Shown here in pieces: positions 41,967-43,540 of a stretch of 43,540 bases of DNA. The position numbers were made by a program, and so were the translations under genes. Each line of letters opens with the position of its first letter. Positions within the stretch are counted from its first letter, which is position 1. The DNA comes from Acholeplasmataceae bacterium (GTDB taxonomy: Bacteria; Bacillota_I; Bacilli_A; Acholeplasmatales; Acholeplasmataceae). Where the stretch lies: NCBI GenBank assembly GCA_030656435.1, contig JAUSOA010000098.1, positions 1 through 43,540 on the forward strand, read 5' to 3'. The notes below the pieces were generated by a model. The model made no database searches. It saw only the letters and a program-made list of their open reading frames with translations, and had not been told where the DNA came from.

Positions 41967-41990
41967 ATGTAGCGTAGGAAGGTTGATTAT

Positions 41991-42632
41991 ATGAACTATA
42001 CGGAACGTTTTAAAGAATATTACAAATATCACCCAGTCACTAGCATTATTATCATCATCAATTTGGTGATGGCTCTTCTTGTAATGTTTACTGGTGGATT
42101 TTCATTACTGAACTTAATATCGTGGGGAGCAATACTCCCTCCACTCGTTACTGAAAATGGGGAATATTATAGAATCATTACTGCAATGGCACTACACGGC
42201 AGTGTATTGCATTTCGCAATGAATTCATATGTCTTATATTATATCGGTGGCCATTTAGAAAAATTTGTAGGACCTGTTAAGTATTTAATTGTTTATATGG
42301 TTGCAGGTATTGTATCCAGTCTATTTGTTGTCTTCTTTGGTGCAGCCAATGTCGTAACAATAGGTGCCAGTGGAGCAATCTTTGGTGTCATGGGTGGATT
42401 ATTTATGCTAACCATTAAAAGAGCAAATTGGTTTCATCCACAAGCAATTAGATCGATTCGTAATTTAATGTTGATCAATTTGGTATTTACATTCATTATT
42501 CCAAACATTAGTATTCCTGGTCATTTAGGTGGACTTGTTGCTGGTGTCTTGTTATTCTTTGTCATTACACCAGATGAACCACATTTTACAAGATATATGG
42601 TTCCTGATGCTAGAGATCAATACATGAGTTAA
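41991..42632 (+). CDS. Rhomboid-family intramembrane serine protease
   Basis: The 213-residue protein has about six membrane helices and the full rhomboid signature: HGSVLHFAMN (oxyanion Asn), GASGAIFG with the catalytic Ser at 127, and HLGGLVAG with the catalytic His at 178. It cleaves other membrane proteins within or near their membrane span. It is the only plus-strand gene in the window, with its own promoter and terminator. Substrates are unknown. The surface protein at 2442-4901 has a tail resembling sorting signals, but nothing links the two directly. Confidence 0.93.
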   Translation: MNYTERFKEYYKYHPVTSIIIIINLVMALLVMFTGGFSLLNLISWGAILPPLVTENGEYYRIITAMALHGSVLHFAMNSYVLYYIGGHLEKFVGPVKYLIVYMVAGIVSSLFVVFFGAANVVTIGASGAIFGVMGGLFMLTIKRANWFHPQAIRSIRNLMLINLVFTFIIPNISIPGHLGGLVAGVLLFFVITPDEPHFTRYMVPDARDQYMS

Positions 42633-42648
42633 AAAAGATAAAAAAATA

Positions 42649-42677
42649 GGGTCTTGCGCAAGCAGGACCTTTTGTTT
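42649..42677 (+). terminator. Terminator of the rhomboid gene, probably bidirectional
   Basis: The stem ggtcttgc (42650-42657) / gcaggacc (42662-42669) with a GCAA tetraloop is followed by TTTTGTTTGTTT. An A-rich run before it (42631-42646) could serve as the T-run for the converging RpiR gene. Confidence 0.9.
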
Positions 42678-42717
42678 GTTTATAGTGGTAAATGTCTGAT
42701 TTATATATCTTTCGACT

Positions 42718-43539
42718 CTATTTTTTAGGCATATAGGTTTGATGTGCCTTACTCATATAAGCTTCATAATTGGTGTTAATGAATGCAGTAAATAATATAT
42801 CGACTACATTAAGCGTTGATGTTCTTGAATACATCGCCCCTAAACGGTCTGCAGGCTCAGATGCATCAACAAATAAATTATATGTGCAGTGCTTAATGAG
42901 TGTATTATCTGATAGACCTGTAAGAGAGACTGTTGGAACTTTTCTAAGTGCTAATTCTTGTGCGACCTCAATGATATCTCCTGTTTCACCTGTGTAAGAT
43001 ATTAAAAATGCAATGGATTCTTCAGATGAACTTTTCGCTTTGATAAACATTTCAAGTTTATTTTCATACGCAGATGAGTCAATTCCTAAACGTAAACATT
43101 TGAGGGCTGCATCCTTTGCAACTAGGTTTGAGGGGCCAACTCCAAAAAAGTCCATGCGTTTAGCTTTTGTCATTAACTTAACCACATTTGTAAAATCTTC
43201 TTTATCATTGATATCTTTACTGTCAATAATCGATTTCGCATTGAAATATGAGACCTTTTTAATAATCTCTTCAATTGAGTCATGTTTTTTTACTGGTATA
43301 TTTGCTTCTTTAATAATCGATTCCTTTAAGTACGCCTTTAAATCAATTGATATTTGTAATCTAAAATCGATATAAGAATCAATGCCTAATTTTGCGCATA
43401 ATCTTTTGATTGTCGAAGTTGAGGTAAAAGTTTTTTGTGAAAGCTCAACGATACCAATATTGGATACTTCTTGTAAATTATCAAAAATATAGTCAACTAC
43501 ATGACGTTCAGATGGTGACAGATCCTTGACATTTCTCAT
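42718..43539 (-). CDS. RpiR-family transcriptional regulator (second copy, at window edge)
   Basis: The 273-residue protein has an RpiR helix-turn-helix (about 5-75; VELSQKTFTSTSTIKRLCAK) and a SIS domain (about 110-245; MDFFGVGPSNLVAKDAALKC, ISYTGETGDIIEVA). It resembles the MurR-like protein at 18044-18880 in layout but is clearly a different paralogue. SIS domains sense sugar phosphates. ATG 43539 is one base from the edge, so its ribosome site is not visible and a few residues could be missing. The target genes probably lie upstream, outside the window. Confidence 0.85.
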   Translation of the reverse strand: MRNVKDLSPSERHVVDYIFDNLQEVSNIGIVELSQKTFTSTSTIKRLCAKLGIDSYIDFRLQISIDLKAYLKESIIKEANIPVKKHDSIEEIIKKVSYFNAKSIIDSKDINDKEDFTNVVKLMTKAKRMDFFGVGPSNLVAKDAALKCLRLGIDSSAYENKLEMFIKAKSSSEESIAFLISYTGETGDIIEVAQELALRKVPTVSLTGLSDNTLIKHCTYNLFVDASEPADRLGAMYSRTSTLNVVDILFTAFINTNYEAYMSKAHQTYMPKK

Positions 43540-43540
43540 T

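Noticed and set aside
41991..42632. Rhomboid as a rhombosortase acting on the GCGSS tail of the surface protein
   Set aside because: The protein has the general rhomboid signature, the two genes lie 37 kb apart, and the tail lacks the GlyGly motif of known rhombosortase targets. No positive evidence.
1..43540. CRISPR arrays, insertion sequences, tRNA or rRNA genes, prophage
   Set aside because: I saw no regularly spaced repeats, transposase motifs, terminal inverted repeats, cloverleaf sequences or phage genes. The only long repeat is within the GLUG gene.

Overview
The window is AT-rich bacterial DNA (roughly 35% G+C by eye), very gene-dense, and almost entirely coded on the minus strand. 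TGA is a stop codon: four tight ATGA stop/start overlaps (near 15750, 16727, 20445 and 36707) only make sense that way, which excludes the Mycoplasma/Spiroplasma code. Low G+C, many lipobox lipoproteins, surface proteins with Ig-like repeats, TTG starts and AGGAGG ribosome sites suggest a Firmicutes/Mollicutes relative such as Acholeplasmatales, Izemoplasmatales or Haloplasmatales. That placement is inference; no phylogenetic marker is present.

Layout by region (most genes read right to left). 1-2209: a substrate-binding lipoprotein and, downstream of it, the start of a second large secreted protein cut by the window edge. 2442-4901: a large surface protein behind a near-consensus promoter overlapped by a cre-like catabolite site. 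5041-17883: a seven-gene overlapping operon, anmK - BadF-type MurNAc/GlcNAc kinase - GH4 glycosidase - cytoplasmic GHL10 glycosidase - membrane-anchored tandem GHL10 glycosidase - beta-lactamase-fold hydrolase - giant amidase lipoprotein. A MurR/RpiR-type regulator (18044-18880) lies just upstream. 19050-22445: an EtfB-EtfA-FAD dehydrogenase operon with the gene order and ferredoxin-fused EtfA of electron-confurcating lactate dehydrogenases. 22568-24796: a lipoprotein and a secreted phosphodiester glycosidase. 24964-40046: a sugar ABC transporter (no ATPase) with two secreted GH16 enzymes, a GLUG-repeat lipoprotein, a cytoplasmic GH20 hexosaminidase, a ROK repressor, NagB, a ROK-type kinase and a PIG-L deacetylase. 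40325-43539: a membrane GGDEF protein, a rhomboid protease (the only plus-strand gene) and a second RpiR regulator.

The genes fit together as a programme for harvesting amino-sugar polymers. The best-supported theme is peptidoglycan scavenging. A secreted amidase would strip peptides, GHL10 enzymes (family of E. coli DigH, which acts on denuded glycan) would cut the bare strands, and AnmK plus the BadF kinase would phosphorylate anhMurNAc, MurNAc and GlcNAc. The lactate dehydrogenase could burn the D-lactate released from MurNAc. The second locus would import GlcNAc-containing oligosaccharides and may route them by deacetylation first (PIG-L), then kinase, then NagB, without NagA. No MurQ etherase, NagA, lytic transglycosylase or transporter ATPase is in the window, so both routes depend on genes elsewhere.
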